The translations under genes were made by a program, and so were the position numbers. The notes below the pieces were generated by a model. The model was given only the letters and a program-made list of their open reading frames with translations, had not been told where the DNA came from and ran no database searches. A stretch of DNA of 64,000 nucleotides from an uncultured Ruminococcus sp. (lineage in GTDB: Bacteria; Bacillota; Clostridia; Oscillospirales; Ruminococcaceae): assembly GCA_902762785.1 (NCBI GenBank), contig CACWPL010000024.1, positions 1 through 64,000 on the forward strand, given 5' to 3'. Within the stretch, counting starts at the first letter, position 1. Every line of letters begins with the position of its first letter. Shown here piece by piece: positions 8,061 through 17,402 of this stretch.

Positions 8061-8537
8061 ATGGTCAAGAACAAGGACATCTGTACCCTCCACCTCCCGC
8101 ACTCCGTCGCGGCCATCCAAGCGAAGATCGCGCAGGCCGCCGCATGTGAGCCGGACGTGAAGGGGAACATCCTCCGCTATCCCGGCGACGGCCCAGCCGT
8201 GCGGCTCGCGTTCAAGTCCGAGGGCGACGGCTGCATCGTCCGCATCTCCTGTGAGTGCACTGAACGGGCACGGCGCCTGCGGACGACGTATCTCTGGGGC
8301 TCGCTGCTCTTGCCGGTCGCGGCGCTGGCGCTGTGTACGATGGAGGTGCTGCCGTGGATGGCCTGTGCGGTGGTGTTCGCGGCGCTGATCGTCTGCGAGA
8401 TCGTGGACACCGTGCAGTGCAGCCGCGAGCGCAAGCGCGTCCGGGAGACCGCCGCCGCGCTCCAGCGTCTCTCCGACGAGATGACGGCCGAGGCCGCACA
8501 GATGGACGATGCACAGGACGCCGCCCCGTCTGCATGA
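8061..8537 (+). CDS. Small membrane protein, function unknown
   Basis: 158 residues from ATG at 8061, chosen because AAAGGAG precedes it and a promoter lies at 7989-8017, inside the longer open frame. A soluble N-terminal part (1-75) is followed by two hydrophobic segments (about 80-96 and 100-118) and a charged C-terminal helix (CSRERKRVRETAAALQRLSDE) that could form a coiled coil. No family recognised. Single-gene transcription unit between the XRE region and the thrS leader. Confidence 0.7.
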   Translation: MVKNKDICTLHLPHSVAAIQAKIAQAAACEPDVKGNILRYPGDGPAVRLAFKSEGDGCIVRISCECTERARRLRTTYLWGSLLLPVAALALCTMEVLPWMACAVVFAALIVCEIVDTVQCSRERKRVRETAAALQRLSDEMTAEAAQMDDAQDAAPSA

Positions 8538-8570
8538 GCGTCGTATGAAAAAAAGTCGCCCCCATACCCC

Positions 8571-8599
8571 TTGACAAACGCCGCATTTTGTGCTATGAT
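8571..8599 (+). promoter_or_regulatory. Promoter of the thrS T-box transcript
   Basis: TTGACA, 17-base spacer ending TTTTGTGC, TATGAT. Nearly the same sequence as the promoter at 7989. Confidence 0.8.
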
Positions 8600-8614
8600 A
8601 GTGTATATACCAAA

Positions 8615-8896
8615 GCGTTGAAGAGGGAAGCAACTGCGGATGGGCACGCGCCCGCCCCGCACCAGAGAGCTGACGCCATCGGCTGAGAGCGGCAGCAGGG
8701 GACTGGATCAGATCCGCACGCGACACCACCCTCCGAGTCTGTGTAATGAACAGCGCGTGACCTGCGTTATCGGGTCGAACGAGGCCGGCGGGCGTCTGTT
8801 TTGGATCCTCGCTGACGAATTCGGGTGGGACCACGGTTCATACCGTCCCGAAGCATCTGCATGTCTGGGATATGCTGTGCTTCGGGACGTTTTTTG
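8615..8896 (+). ncRNA. T-box riboswitch (threonyl-tRNA sensing) with terminator
   Basis: The T-box core GGGTGGGACCACGG at 8823-8836 pairs with uncharged tRNA acceptor ends. It is followed by a terminator (arms about 8845-8860 and 8871-8888, then GTTTTTT). Stem I carries the AGAGAGC element near 8664. An ACC at 8725-8727, followed by A, is a plausible Thr specifier. Uncharged tRNA-Thr would stabilise the antiterminator and let transcription reach thrS. Confidence 0.9.
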
Positions 8897-8977
8897 TTAT
8901 CCGGGCGGCATCCCGGGCAGTTCCCATATACGGGCATCGCCCGCACGTTTCTATCATTTATAAAGGAGAGGATCATC

Positions 8978-10945
8978 ATGCTGAAACTGACACTGAAGGA
9001 TGGCTCCGTCCGCGAGGCGGAGGAGAACGTCGCAGCAGCCGAGGTCATCAAGGGCATCGGCATGGGGCTCTACAAGGCCGCCTGCTGTGTGAAGATCGAC
9101 GGCGAGGTCTGTGACCTGCGCACGCCCCTGACGAAGGACTGCGCCTTCGAGGTGCTGACCTTCGACGACGAGGAGGGCAAGCGCGCCTTCTGGCACACGG
9201 CCTCCCATGTGCTCGCACAGGCCGTCAAGCGCCTGTACCCGGCCGCAAAGCTCGCCATCGGCCCGGCCATCGACGGCGGGTTCTACTACGACTTCGACGT
9301 CGAGCATCCGTTCACGGCCGAGGAGCTGACCAAGATCGAGGCCGAGATGAAGAAGATCGCCAAGGAGAAGCTGCCGATCGAGCAGTTCTACCTCTCGCCG
9401 GACGAGGCGCTCGCCAAGCTCCGCGAGATGGACGAGCCCTACAAGGTCGAGCTCTGCGAGGAGCATGCCGGGAAGGGCGAGCCGATCAGCTTTTACCAGC
9501 AGGGCGAGTTCGTGGACCTCTGCGCCGGCCCGCACCTCATGACGACCGAGCCGGTCAAGGCGTTCAAGCTGCTGTCCTGCACGGGCGCTTATTGGCGCGG
9601 CAGCGAGAAGAACAAGATGCTCTCCCGCGTCTATGGCACGGCGTTCCCGAAGGCCGCGCAGCTCGATGAGGAGCTGGCACGCCGCGAGGATGCCAAGAAG
9701 CGCGACCACAACAAGCTCGGCCGCGACCTCGAGTATTTCACGACGGTGGACTATGTCGGCCAGGGCCTGCCGATCCTGCTGCCGAAGGGCGCACGCGTCG
9801 TGCAGCTCCTGCAGCGCTGGGTCGAGGACTATGAGCAGGCACACGGCTGCCTCCTGACCAAGACGCCCCTCATGGCCAAGCGCGACCTCTACAAGATCTC
9901 CGGCCACTGGGATCACTACCTGGACGGCATGTTCGTCATCGGTGATGCACAGGACGAGACGAAGGAGTGCTTTGCGATGCGTCCGATGACCTGCCCGTTC
10001 CAGTACCAGGTCTTCCTGAACAAGCAGCGCTCCTATCGCGATCTGCCGATGCGCCTGACGGAGACGTCCACGCTCTTCCGCAACGAGGATTCCGGCGAGA
10101 TGCACGGCCTGATCCGCGTGCGTCAGTTCACGATCTCTGAGGGCCACTACATCATCACGCCCGAGCAGCTCGAGGAGGAGTTCAAGGGCTGCGTGGAGTT
10201 CGTGAAGTATTTCCTGGGGACGATCGGTCTGCTGGATTCGTGTACCTATCGCTTCTCCCAGTGGGATCCGGCGAACCCGAAGAACAAGTACGAGGGCACC
10301 GCAGAGCAGTGGGACGAGGCACAGGGCGCGATGGGACGCATCCTCGACAAGCTCGGCCTGGACTACACCATCGGCATCGACGAGGCGGCGTTCTACGGTC
10401 CGAAGCTGGACATCCAGTATAAGAACGTCTACGGCAAGGAGGACACGCTCGTCACGATCCAGATCGACATGATGCTGGCGCAGAAGTTCGGCATGGAGTA
10501 CATCGACAAGGACGGCCAGAAGAAGATGCCCTACATCATCCACCGCACGTCCCTCGGCTGCTTCGAGCGCACGCTGGCCTACATGCTCGAGCATTTCGCC
10601 GGTGCGATGCCGCTGTGGGTAGCGCCGGAGCAGGTGCGCATCGTTCCGATCGCGGATCGTCATCTGGACTGGGCCTACGAGGTCAAGCGCGCACTGGAGG
10701 CCGCCGGCATCCGCTGCACGATCGACGACCGCAACGAGAAGGTCGGCAAGAAGATCCGCGAGGCCACGCTCGAGAAGGTGCCCTACATGCTGACGCTCGG
10801 CGACAACGAGGCCGAGGCGAAGACCGTCTCCGTCCGCACGCGCAAGGGCGATAATGTCGGCGTCCTCTCGCTCGACAGCTTCCTGACGCAGCTCCGCGCC
10901 GAGGTCGACTCCAAGTCCAAGGAGCCGATGGTCAAGGCGGACTGA
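8978..10945 (+). CDS. thrS: Threonyl-tRNA synthetase
   Basis: 655 residues from ATG 8978, preceded by AAAGGAGAGGATCATC; the open frame runs back into the T-box leader but that part is not coding. Order: TGS domain (1-60), the second additional domain with HTASHVLAQAVKRLYP (editing), class II catalytic core with MRPMTCPFQYQ and HRTSLGCFER (zinc ligands Cys and His), and the C-terminal anticodon-binding domain from about residue 555. Charges tRNA-Thr in the cytoplasm. Expression is set by the T-box upstream. Confidence 0.97.
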   Translation: MLKLTLKDGSVREAEENVAAAEVIKGIGMGLYKAACCVKIDGEVCDLRTPLTKDCAFEVLTFDDEEGKRAFWHTASHVLAQAVKRLYPAAKLAIGPAIDGGFYYDFDVEHPFTAEELTKIEAEMKKIAKEKLPIEQFYLSPDEALAKLREMDEPYKVELCEEHAGKGEPISFYQQGEFVDLCAGPHLMTTEPVKAFKLLSCTGAYWRGSEKNKMLSRVYGTAFPKAAQLDEELARREDAKKRDHNKLGRDLEYFTTVDYVGQGLPILLPKGARVVQLLQRWVEDYEQAHGCLLTKTPLMAKRDLYKISGHWDHYLDGMFVIGDAQDETKECFAMRPMTCPFQYQVFLNKQRSYRDLPMRLTETSTLFRNEDSGEMHGLIRVRQFTISEGHYIITPEQLEEEFKGCVEFVKYFLGTIGLLDSCTYRFSQWDPANPKNKYEGTAEQWDEAQGAMGRILDKLGLDYTIGIDEAAFYGPKLDIQYKNVYGKEDTLVTIQIDMMLAQKFGMEYIDKDGQKKMPYIIHRTSLGCFERTLAYMLEHFAGAMPLWVAPEQVRIVPIADRHLDWAYEVKRALEAAGIRCTIDDRNEKVGKKIREATLEKVPYMLTLGDNEAEAKTVSVRTRKGDNVGVLSLDSFLTQLRAEVDSKSKEPMVKAD

Positions 10946-10969
10946 TCCCCTTTGATAAACTGGATACCG

Positions 10970-11004
10970 ATCGCCCCCATTGGTGTGAAGCCGATGGGGG
11001 CGAT
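10970..11004 (+). terminator. Hairpin after thrS (possible terminator)
   Basis: ATCGCCCCCAT / ATGGGGGCGAT stem 25 bases after the stop. The tail ATGTTAT is only weakly T-rich. Confidence 0.55.
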
Positions 11005-11059
11005 ATGTTATAGGCGTCCCTCATGATAGCGCAAGTCTCAAAAAAACTGGAAAAGCCCA

Positions 11060-11088
11060 TTGACAAATGATTACAAATATGTTACAAT
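11060..11088 (+). promoter_or_regulatory. Promoter of the alpha-xylosidase operon
   Basis: TTGACA, 17-base spacer, TACAAT. The ~118-base leader holds a small GCAGGC-CGC-GCCTGC hairpin at 11151-11165. Confidence 0.75.
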
Positions 11089-11206
11089 GGAGATACGAGC
11101 GTATAGCATCCTAAAGATGGATAATTTATGAATTAGTGAGAAACAGAAGCGCAGGCCGCGCCTGCTCCGCCAGTGACCTAAAAATGTTGTATGGAGGTAC
11201 GACTGC

Positions 11207-13558
11207 ATGAAGTTTTCCGACGGATTATGGCTCAACAAGAAGGGCTATCAAGTACACTACGCCACCCAACCCTATGAGATCACCCATACCGACAGCTCCG
11301 TCACCGTGCTCGCCACGGCCGGACCTGTCTACAACCGTGCGATGACCCTCGGCGGCGTCGCGCTCGAGATCACCTACACCGCCGTGGCCGAGGACACCAT
11401 CAAGGTCTCCATCGTCCACCACAAGGGCACGCTCCACAACGAGCCGAAGTTCGAGCTCACCGAGCGCGGCGTCCGCGCCGTCATCCGCGAGACGGACGAC
11501 AGCATCGAGCTCTTTGCCGGCAAGACGTCCGTCTGCATCCGGAAGGGCATGGACTGGGGCGTCGAGTTCCGTTACGAGGGCAAGCGCCTGACCGGCGCCG
11601 CATGGCGCAGCACCTCCTACATCGAGGAGGACAAGTACCGCGCCGATGCCCGTATGTCCACCCAGCGCAATGACCAGTTCTTCAACGATCCCGTCGACCC
11701 CCGCACCGCCTACACCCGCGAGCAGCTCACGCTCGATGTCGGGGAGTGCGTCTACGGCTTCGGCGAGAAGTTCACCACCTTCGTCAAGAACGGCCAGAAC
11801 GTCGAGATCTGGAACGCCGACGGCGGCACCTGCTCCGAGCAGAGCTACAAGTCCATCCCGTTCTACCTCTCCAGCAAGGGCTACGGCGTCCTCGTCAACA
11901 GCAGCGGTAAGGTCAGCTACGAGGTCGCGTCCGACACTGTCTCCAAGGTCAGCATGACCCTCCCCGGCGAGGCGCTGGAGTATTACTTCTTCGGCGGCAA
12001 GGACCTGGAGGAGGTCCTCGTGCATTACACCGACCTCACCGGCAAGCCCGCCCTGCCGCCCGCCAAGTCCTTCGGCCTCTGGCTCTCCACCTCGTTCACG
12101 ACCGAGTATGACGAAAAGACCGTCAATGAGTTCGTGGACGGCATGTTCAAGCGCGACATCCCGCTGAACATGTTCCACTTCGACTGCTTCTGGATGAAGG
12201 GCTATGAATGGACGAATTTCGAGTGGGATAAGGACAGCTTCCCGGATCCTGTGGGGCAGCTCTCCCGCCTCCACGACAAGGGACTCGGCGTCTGCTGCTG
12301 GATCAATCCCTACATCGCCCAGCGCTCCCGCCTCTTCGATGAGGGGATGGAGAACGGCTATTTCATCAAGAATCGCGACGGCAGCGTCTTCCAGACCGAC
12401 CTCTGGCAGTCCGGCATGGCCATCGTGGACTTCACGAACCCCGCCGCCTACCAGTGGTTCGGCGACCATGTCCGCGAGCTGGCCGAGATGGGCGTCGATT
12501 CCATCAAGACCGACTTCGGCGAGCGCATCCCGACCGACGTCGTCTACTTCGACGGCTCCGATCCCATCGCGATGCATAATTATTACACCTATCTTTACAA
12601 TAAGTGCGTCTTCGAGGCGCTCCAGTCCGTCAAGGGTGAGGACGGTGCCGTCCTCTTCGCGCGCTCCGCGACCGTGGGCGGACAGAAGTTCCCCGTCCAC
12701 TGGGGCGGCGACTGCTCCGCGGAGTTCACCTCCATTGCCGAGACCCTGCGCGGCGGCCTGAGCCTCTGCGCGTCCGGCTTCGGCTTCTTCTCCCACGACA
12801 TCGGCGGCTTCGAGCAGACCGCCACGGCCGATGTCTACAAGCGCTGGTGCGCGTTCGGCCTGCTGTCCACCCATTCCCGCCTCCACGGCTCCACGTCCTA
12901 CCGCGTGCCGTGGGCGTATGAGGAGGATTCCAAGGACGATCCCGAGAACGCATGCGCCGTTCTGCGGCACTTCGTCAAGCTCAAGGGCCGCCTGATGCCG
13001 TATCTCTTCGCACAGGCCGTCCGCACGCACGAGACCGGCGTGCCGATGATGCGTCCCATGATCCTCAGCTATGCGGACGACCCGGCCGTGCCGTATCTCG
13101 ACAAGCAGTACATGCTCGGTGACACGCTCCTGTGTGCGCCGGTCATGAATGCCGAGGGCACCGCGGACGTCTACCTCCCCGCCGGCCGCTGGACGGACAT
13201 CCTCACCGGCGAGGTCTACGAGGGCGGCCGCTACATCCACAGAAAGTGCAGCTTCCTGGAGATGCCCGTTCTGGCAAAGCCCGCGTCCATCGTGGTCTAT
13301 GGCCGGTTCGAGCGTGATGTGGTCTATGACTACGTCCAGGGCGCCGAGGCCGTCATCTACGAGCTGTCCGACGGACAGTCCGCCGAGACGACCGTTTATG
13401 ACAGCAAGGGGCAGCACGCCGTGACCATCCGTGCCGCGGCCAAGGACGGCAGCACGACCGTCACCTGCACCCCGACCGACAAGATCTTCACCGTGCGTAT
13501 CCACGGTACCGACAAGTCCGCGTCCCTTGGCGCAGGCGTCACGGAGGTGACGCTCTGA
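11207..13558 (+). CDS. yicI: Glycoside hydrolase family 31 alpha-xylosidase
   Basis: 783 residues, close to E. coli YicI (772). No signal peptide, so cytoplasmic. The nucleophile is Asp436 in KTDFGERIP, a motif typical of alpha-xylosidases within GH31. The acid/base is Asp502 in HWGGDC. An N-terminal beta-sandwich (1-265), TIM barrel (about 270-600) and C-terminal beta domains are present. It removes alpha-linked xylose from xyloglucan oligosaccharides (isoprimeverose type). This fits import and trimming of plant-wall oligosaccharides in a cohesin/dockerin organism. The two genes downstream follow at 34 and 30 bases and are probably co-transcribed, though unrelated in function. Confidence 0.93.
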   Translation: MKFSDGLWLNKKGYQVHYATQPYEITHTDSSVTVLATAGPVYNRAMTLGGVALEITYTAVAEDTIKVSIVHHKGTLHNEPKFELTERGVRAVIRETDDSIELFAGKTSVCIRKGMDWGVEFRYEGKRLTGAAWRSTSYIEEDKYRADARMSTQRNDQFFNDPVDPRTAYTREQLTLDVGECVYGFGEKFTTFVKNGQNVEIWNADGGTCSEQSYKSIPFYLSSKGYGVLVNSSGKVSYEVASDTVSKVSMTLPGEALEYYFFGGKDLEEVLVHYTDLTGKPALPPAKSFGLWLSTSFTTEYDEKTVNEFVDGMFKRDIPLNMFHFDCFWMKGYEWTNFEWDKDSFPDPVGQLSRLHDKGLGVCCWINPYIAQRSRLFDEGMENGYFIKNRDGSVFQTDLWQSGMAIVDFTNPAAYQWFGDHVRELAEMGVDSIKTDFGERIPTDVVYFDGSDPIAMHNYYTYLYNKCVFEALQSVKGEDGAVLFARSATVGGQKFPVHWGGDCSAEFTSIAETLRGGLSLCASGFGFFSHDIGGFEQTATADVYKRWCAFGLLSTHSRLHGSTSYRVPWAYEEDSKDDPENACAVLRHFVKLKGRLMPYLFAQAVRTHETGVPMMRPMILSYADDPAVPYLDKQYMLGDTLLCAPVMNAEGTADVYLPAGRWTDILTGEVYEGGRYIHRKCSFLEMPVLAKPASIVVYGRFERDVVYDYVQGAEAVIYELSDGQSAETTVYDSKGQHAVTIRAAAKDGSTTVTCTPTDKIFTVRIHGTDKSASLGAGVTEVTL

Positions 13559-13592
13559 TCCGGGAACGGACAGACTGACAAAGGAGACAAAG

Positions 13593-14063
13593 ATGGCTAA
13601 GAAAAACGAGCCGCAGGATCTCATCTGGCGCGACCGCAAGCGCACCTTCCTCGGACTGCCCTGGTCGTTCACGGTCTACTACCTGACCAAGACCAAGCTC
13701 ATCACCCGCCGCGGCTTCCTCAACCTCGAGGAGGACGAGATCGACCTCTACAAGATCACCGACAAGAAGCTCAAGCTCTCCTTCGGGGAGCGCATCGTGG
13801 GCTGCGGCACCATCCACATCTGCAGCCGCGACACCGACAGTCCCGAGGCGGACATCAAGAGCGTCAAGCAGCCGCGCAAGGTGCTCGAGCTACTCGACCG
13901 CTACATCACCGAGCAGCGCGACAAGTACAACATCCGCGGCCGTGACATGATGGGGATGGGTCCCCATCACATGCACCAAGACACCGACCTCCCCGGCTTC
14001 GAGGACCACGGCTACGATCATCTCGACTATGATGACGGTGACGATGACAACGACCAGAACTAA
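13593..14063 (+). CDS. PH-like domain protein (bacterial PH / DUF304-like)
   Basis: 156 residues. Residues about 25-110 show the bacterial PH pattern: LPWSFTVYYLTKTKLITRRG, a strand with EIDLYKITDKKL, and KVLELLDRYI as the closing helix. The C-terminal 40 residues are His/Met/Asp-rich (GMGPHHMHQDTD, then a poly-acidic end), which might bind metal. Lacks membrane segments, unlike many bPH2 proteins. Function unknown. Sits between the alpha-xylosidase and an FkbM methyltransferase in one operon. Confidence 0.75.
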   Translation: MAKKNEPQDLIWRDRKRTFLGLPWSFTVYYLTKTKLITRRGFLNLEEDEIDLYKITDKKLKLSFGERIVGCGTIHICSRDTDSPEADIKSVKQPRKVLELLDRYITEQRDKYNIRGRDMMGMGPHHMHQDTDLPGFEDHGYDHLDYDDGDDDNDQN

Positions 14064-14093
14064 CACTACGCCCAACGAAAGGAACGCGATCGC

Positions 14094-15206
14094 ATGAGTG
14101 CCACGAAATACCCCCCCAAGGATGCCGGCCTGGAACGGCTCATCACAGAGCGCCGTTCCTGCTGGGAGCGGCTCAAGGCCGAGCAGCGCCCCATCTTCAT
14201 CTATGGCATGGGGGACGGCGCGGCGAAGATCATGAGCGCCTTCGAGCGCTTCGGCATCCCGGTGGCCGGGATCTTCGCGAGCGATGCCTTCGTGCGCGGC
14301 CATTCGTTCGCGGGCTTCCGCGTCCACAAGCTCAGCGAGATCGAGGAGCAGGTGGAGGACCCGGTCATCGTGCTGGCCTTCGCGGCGGGCTACCCGGAGC
14401 TGGTCGACTACATCCGCGCGCTCTCGAAGCGCCACACGCTCTATGTCCCGGATGTCCCGGTCATCGGCGGCGGCCTGTTCGACTATCAGTATTGCATGGC
14501 GCATCTCCAGGAGCTCAATGAGGTGTACCGCAGTCTGGCGGACGATGAGTCCCGCCGTGTCTACCTGAACGTCATCCAGTTCAAGATCAGCGGCGATATG
14601 CGCTATCTCGACGACGTGACCGCGTCCACCGACGACATCTACAAGAAGATCCTCCGTCCCACCCGCGGCGAGAGCTATGTGGATCTTGGCGCCTACAACG
14701 GTGACACCATCCGCGAGCTGCTGCACTACACCGGCCAGCACTACAGCCGGATCTGGGCGGTGGAGCCGGACAAGAAGAACCACAAGAAGCTCGCCGCCTT
14801 CGTGGAGGGGAACGCCATGCACCGCATCCACCTCTACCAGTGCGCGGCGTGGTGCAAGGACACGGAGCTGCCCTTCAGCGCGAAGTCCGGGCGGCAGTCC
14901 GTGCTCGCGGCCGGCGAGAACGCCGAGCTGATGCCGGCACGCTGCGTGGACACGCTCCTCGGCGGTGCCCCGGCGTCCCTCATCAAGATGGACGTGGAGG
15001 GCTACGAGCGCGAGGCGCTCTGGGGCGCATCCAGGACGATCGCCCACCATCGGCCGAAGCTGGCCGTGGCCATGTACCACCGCAATGAGGACATCTTTGA
15101 GCTGCCGCTGCTCGTCAAGCGGCTCTGCCCGGCGTACAAGCTCTACGTCCGGCACAGACTCTACATCCCCGCATGGGAGACCAACCTTTACGCAGTTGCA
15201 GACTGA
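14094..15206 (+). CDS. FkbM-family methyltransferase with N-terminal Rossmann-like domain
   Basis: 370 residues. Residues about 30-125 form a nucleotide-binding-like domain (IFIYGMGDGAAKIM). Residues about 190-350 carry the class I SAM methyltransferase fold: YVDLGAYNGDT is the SAM-binding loop, AVEPD the second acidic strand, and LIKMDVEGYE the FkbM signature. Family members O-methylate sugars, often in surface glycans. The N-terminal half resembles those fused to FkbM in polysaccharide gene sets. The substrate is unknown, and neighbours offer no glycan pathway beyond the alpha-xylosidase. Confidence 0.85.
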   Translation: MSATKYPPKDAGLERLITERRSCWERLKAEQRPIFIYGMGDGAAKIMSAFERFGIPVAGIFASDAFVRGHSFAGFRVHKLSEIEEQVEDPVIVLAFAAGYPELVDYIRALSKRHTLYVPDVPVIGGGLFDYQYCMAHLQELNEVYRSLADDESRRVYLNVIQFKISGDMRYLDDVTASTDDIYKKILRPTRGESYVDLGAYNGDTIRELLHYTGQHYSRIWAVEPDKKNHKKLAAFVEGNAMHRIHLYQCAAWCKDTELPFSAKSGRQSVLAAGENAELMPARCVDTLLGGAPASLIKMDVEGYEREALWGASRTIAHHRPKLAVAMYHRNEDIFELPLLVKRLCPAYKLYVRHRLYIPAWETNLYAVAD

Positions 15207-15285
15207 CTTCCCGCTCGCACCAAGCGAGGCGGACATCGAATACCATTGGATATAATTGGATACTATCGTTTTATTAAGATGATAA

Positions 15286-15337
15286 GGGGCAGATGCGGCA
15301 GTCGGCCGCGCGCCAAGAGGGTCGGAAGGCATGCCCC
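15286..15337 (+). other. Structured leader element upstream of the C39 peptidase gene
   Basis: GGGGCA-GA-TGC pairs with GCA-TGCCCC (9 pairs, two-base bulge) and encloses a GGC/GCC hairpin and an A/G-rich strand. The element is 73 bases before the start codon. A second hairpin CCCTGCA-CGA-TGCAGGG follows at about 15370-15386. It matches no riboswitch class I recognise. Confidence 0.35.
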
Positions 15338-15410
15338 GTAAAAAATGGAAATGAACTGGACCCCGAGCCCCCTGCACGATGCAGGGACGAGAAACTAGGA
15401 GGCGATACCA

Positions 15411-17213
15411 ATGGCACACTATGGTAAACTAGCCGTGGCTGCTCTGACAGCGTTGATGCTGCTCAGCACGGGCGCGATCAGTGCCCAGGCAGCGGATACG
15501 GCGGCAGAGACAGCCACGGTCAACACAGACACGATGGAAATGACGCAGACCGGTTGGACCGGCCTCAATGGCAAGCTGTATTATTATTATGAGGACGGCA
15601 CCCGTGCCGTCGGCGAGACGAACATCGACGGCGTGGACTACCTCTTCGGCTACAGCGGCGCGCTCAAGACCGACTGGCAGACCGTCGGCGGCAAGCGCTT
15701 CTACTACGATCCCGCGACCGGTGCGCCGCAGTTCGGCTGGGTCGAGTATTTCGGCGCCCGCTACTACGTCACCCCTGAGGACGGCAAACTGACCGGCCTC
15801 CAGGAGCTCGACGGCGTTCGCTATTACTTCATGGACGACGGCAAGCAGCTCTTCGGCGCCTATTACGGCGAGACCGCGTACTTCATCACCAATGAAGGGA
15901 CGGGCGAGCTGGTCGACTTCGGCGGCATCCTCTTGGAGAGCCCTGCGGCCACCGACCGCGTCGGCGGTGCGGCAGAGACGACGACCACGACCATGCAGGC
16001 TGTCGTCGTGACCACCCCGGCCACCACCTCGACCACGCCCGAGACGACCACGTCTACGTCTGCCACCACCACGACGACGACCACGACGACGACCACCACC
16101 ACGACCACCACGACGACCACGACGTCTACGTCTGCCACGACCACGACGTCCACCACCCCCATGACCACGACGACCAGACCCGAGACGACCACGGCCGCGG
16201 AGACCACGACGGAGGAGACCACGACCGAGCCCGTCACCACGGAGACGGCCACTGCGCCGACCCTCCTGCTGCCCTATCCGACGGACGCAGAGGGGAACTT
16301 CGTGAGCGGCTGGTACACGCATGACGGCAATACCTATTATTACGACGCCGCCTCCGGCGCACCGCTGACCGACGGCTTCGTGGAGATCGGCGGGAAGATG
16401 TATTTCTTCGACATGAGCGGTGTCCGCGTGACCGGATTCTTCGCCGTGGGCGATGCGATCTACTATTTCGATGAGGAAGGCGTGATGCAGACCGGCCTCG
16501 TGCAGGTCAACGGCAGCATGTTCTACTTCGACGCCGCCGGCCGTCTGGCAACGGGCTGGCAGACCATCGGGGAGGCCACCTACTTCTTCCGTGAGGACGG
16601 CACCATGGTCATCGGCGAGACGATGCTGCTGGACGATATGCAGTATCTCTTCAACGAGAACGGCGTCCTGGTCAGCGCCGTCGATATTGGCGTCTACCAG
16701 GTACCGGAGCCGACCACGCCCGAAGAGGTGCCGGCCGTGCTCGATGTCGTGGCCTATAAGCAGAAGGACACCCGCTGGGGCTCCGTCAAGCTCGGCAGCT
16801 ACTCGACCATCGGCAAGGAGGGGTGCCTCGTCACCTCGCTGGCGATGCTCCACAGCTACACCACCGGCACGACCGTGACCCCCATCGACATGAAGGGGAT
16901 GCTCGCCTTCACCAGCGGCGGCGCGCTCTCGAGCTGGAGCTATGTCTCGAACCTCGGCTACACCGTCGAGACCTACAGCAAGAGCGTGACCAGCGCCGAC
17001 CTCCAGCACATCTATGAGCTGCTCCGACAGGGCAAGCCTGTCGTGCTCGGCAGCAAGGGCAGCGGCCAGCATTATGTCGTTGTCATCGGCTACACGGGCA
17101 ACGGCACGAGCTTCTCCGCGAGCGATTTCGTCATCAACGACCCGGGCTACACCCGCTCCACCCTGGCCCAGCACCTCGCCGGCTATCCGACCCTCTACAA
17201 GCTCATCTATTGA
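15411..17213 (+). CDS. Secreted C39-type cysteine peptidase with cell-wall-binding-like repeats
   Basis: 600 residues: signal peptide (1-28), a first block of aromatic/glycine CW-type repeats (about 45-180, e.g. GKLYYYYEDG), a Thr-rich linker (about 190-285), a second repeat block (about 300-430), and a papain-like C39 domain (about 445-600). Candidate catalytic residues are Cys472 (GKEGCLVTS), His554 (GQHYVVVIGY) and Asp577 (INDPG). CW repeats bind choline or glucans in other Firmicutes. A wall- or glucan-bound protease or peptidoglycan amidase is plausible, and the substrate is unknown. The start ATG follows ACTAGGAGGCGATACCA. Transcribed alone, with a terminator at 17241. Confidence 0.85.
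   Translation: MAHYGKLAVAALTALMLLSTGAISAQAADTAAETATVNTDTMEMTQTGWTGLNGKLYYYYEDGTRAVGETNIDGVDYLFGYSGALKTDWQTVGGKRFYYDPATGAPQFGWVEYFGARYYVTPEDGKLTGLQELDGVRYYFMDDGKQLFGAYYGETAYFITNEGTGELVDFGGILLESPAATDRVGGAAETTTTTMQAVVVTTPATTSTTPETTTSTSATTTTTTTTTTTTTTTTTTTTSTSATTTTSTTPMTTTTRPETTTAAETTTEETTTEPVTTETATAPTLLLPYPTDAEGNFVSGWYTHDGNTYYYDAASGAPLTDGFVEIGGKMYFFDMSGVRVTGFFAVGDAIYYFDEEGVMQTGLVQVNGSMFYFDAAGRLATGWQTIGEATYFFREDGTMVIGETMLLDDMQYLFNENGVLVSAVDIGVYQVPEPTTPEEVPAVLDVVAYKQKDTRWGSVKLGSYSTIGKEGCLVTSLAMLHSYTTGTTVTPIDMKGMLAFTSGGALSSWSYVSNLGYTVETYSKSVTSADLQHIYELLRQGKPVVLGSKGSGQHYVVVIGYTGNGTSFSASDFVINDPGYTRSTLAQHLAGYPTLYKLIY
16005..16230 (+). repeat. ACG/ACC microsatellite encoding the Thr linker of the C39 protein
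   Basis: Long ACG/ACC runs interrupted by TCT-ACG and CCC codons. Same coding outcome as the cohesin linker but with a different codon mix, so independently expanded. Confidence 0.8.
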
Positions 17214-17240
17214 GTCCCGGCAGGGCAAGACCGCACATCC

Positions 17241-17283
17241 CGCACGCCCCTTGCGTATGGCAGGTGGGCGTGCGTCTTTTTTG
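17241..17283 (+). terminator. Terminator after the C39 peptidase gene
   Basis: GCACGCCC / GGGCGTGC stem followed by GTCTTTTTTGG. Confidence 0.75.
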
Positions 17284-17313
17284 GCACGAGGGGCGGCATC
17301 TCCGCAAAAAACC

Positions 17314-17342
17314 TTGCAATTTCCTGCAAGATGTGCTATAAT
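17314..17342 (+). promoter_or_regulatory. Promoter of the UDP-sugar pyrophosphorylase gene
   Basis: TTGCAA, 17-base spacer ending GATGTGC, TATAAT (extended -10). Confidence 0.8.
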
Positions 17343-17402
17343 AAAGCAAAGCCGCTTTGCAGCGGCGACATGAACGAACGAACTTCAAAGGAGGCAACTG
17401 CC

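Noticed and set aside
15370-15386. Mini-ykkC (guanidine-II) hairpin
   Set aside because: The loop is CGA after pairing rather than ACGR and there is no second matching hairpin.
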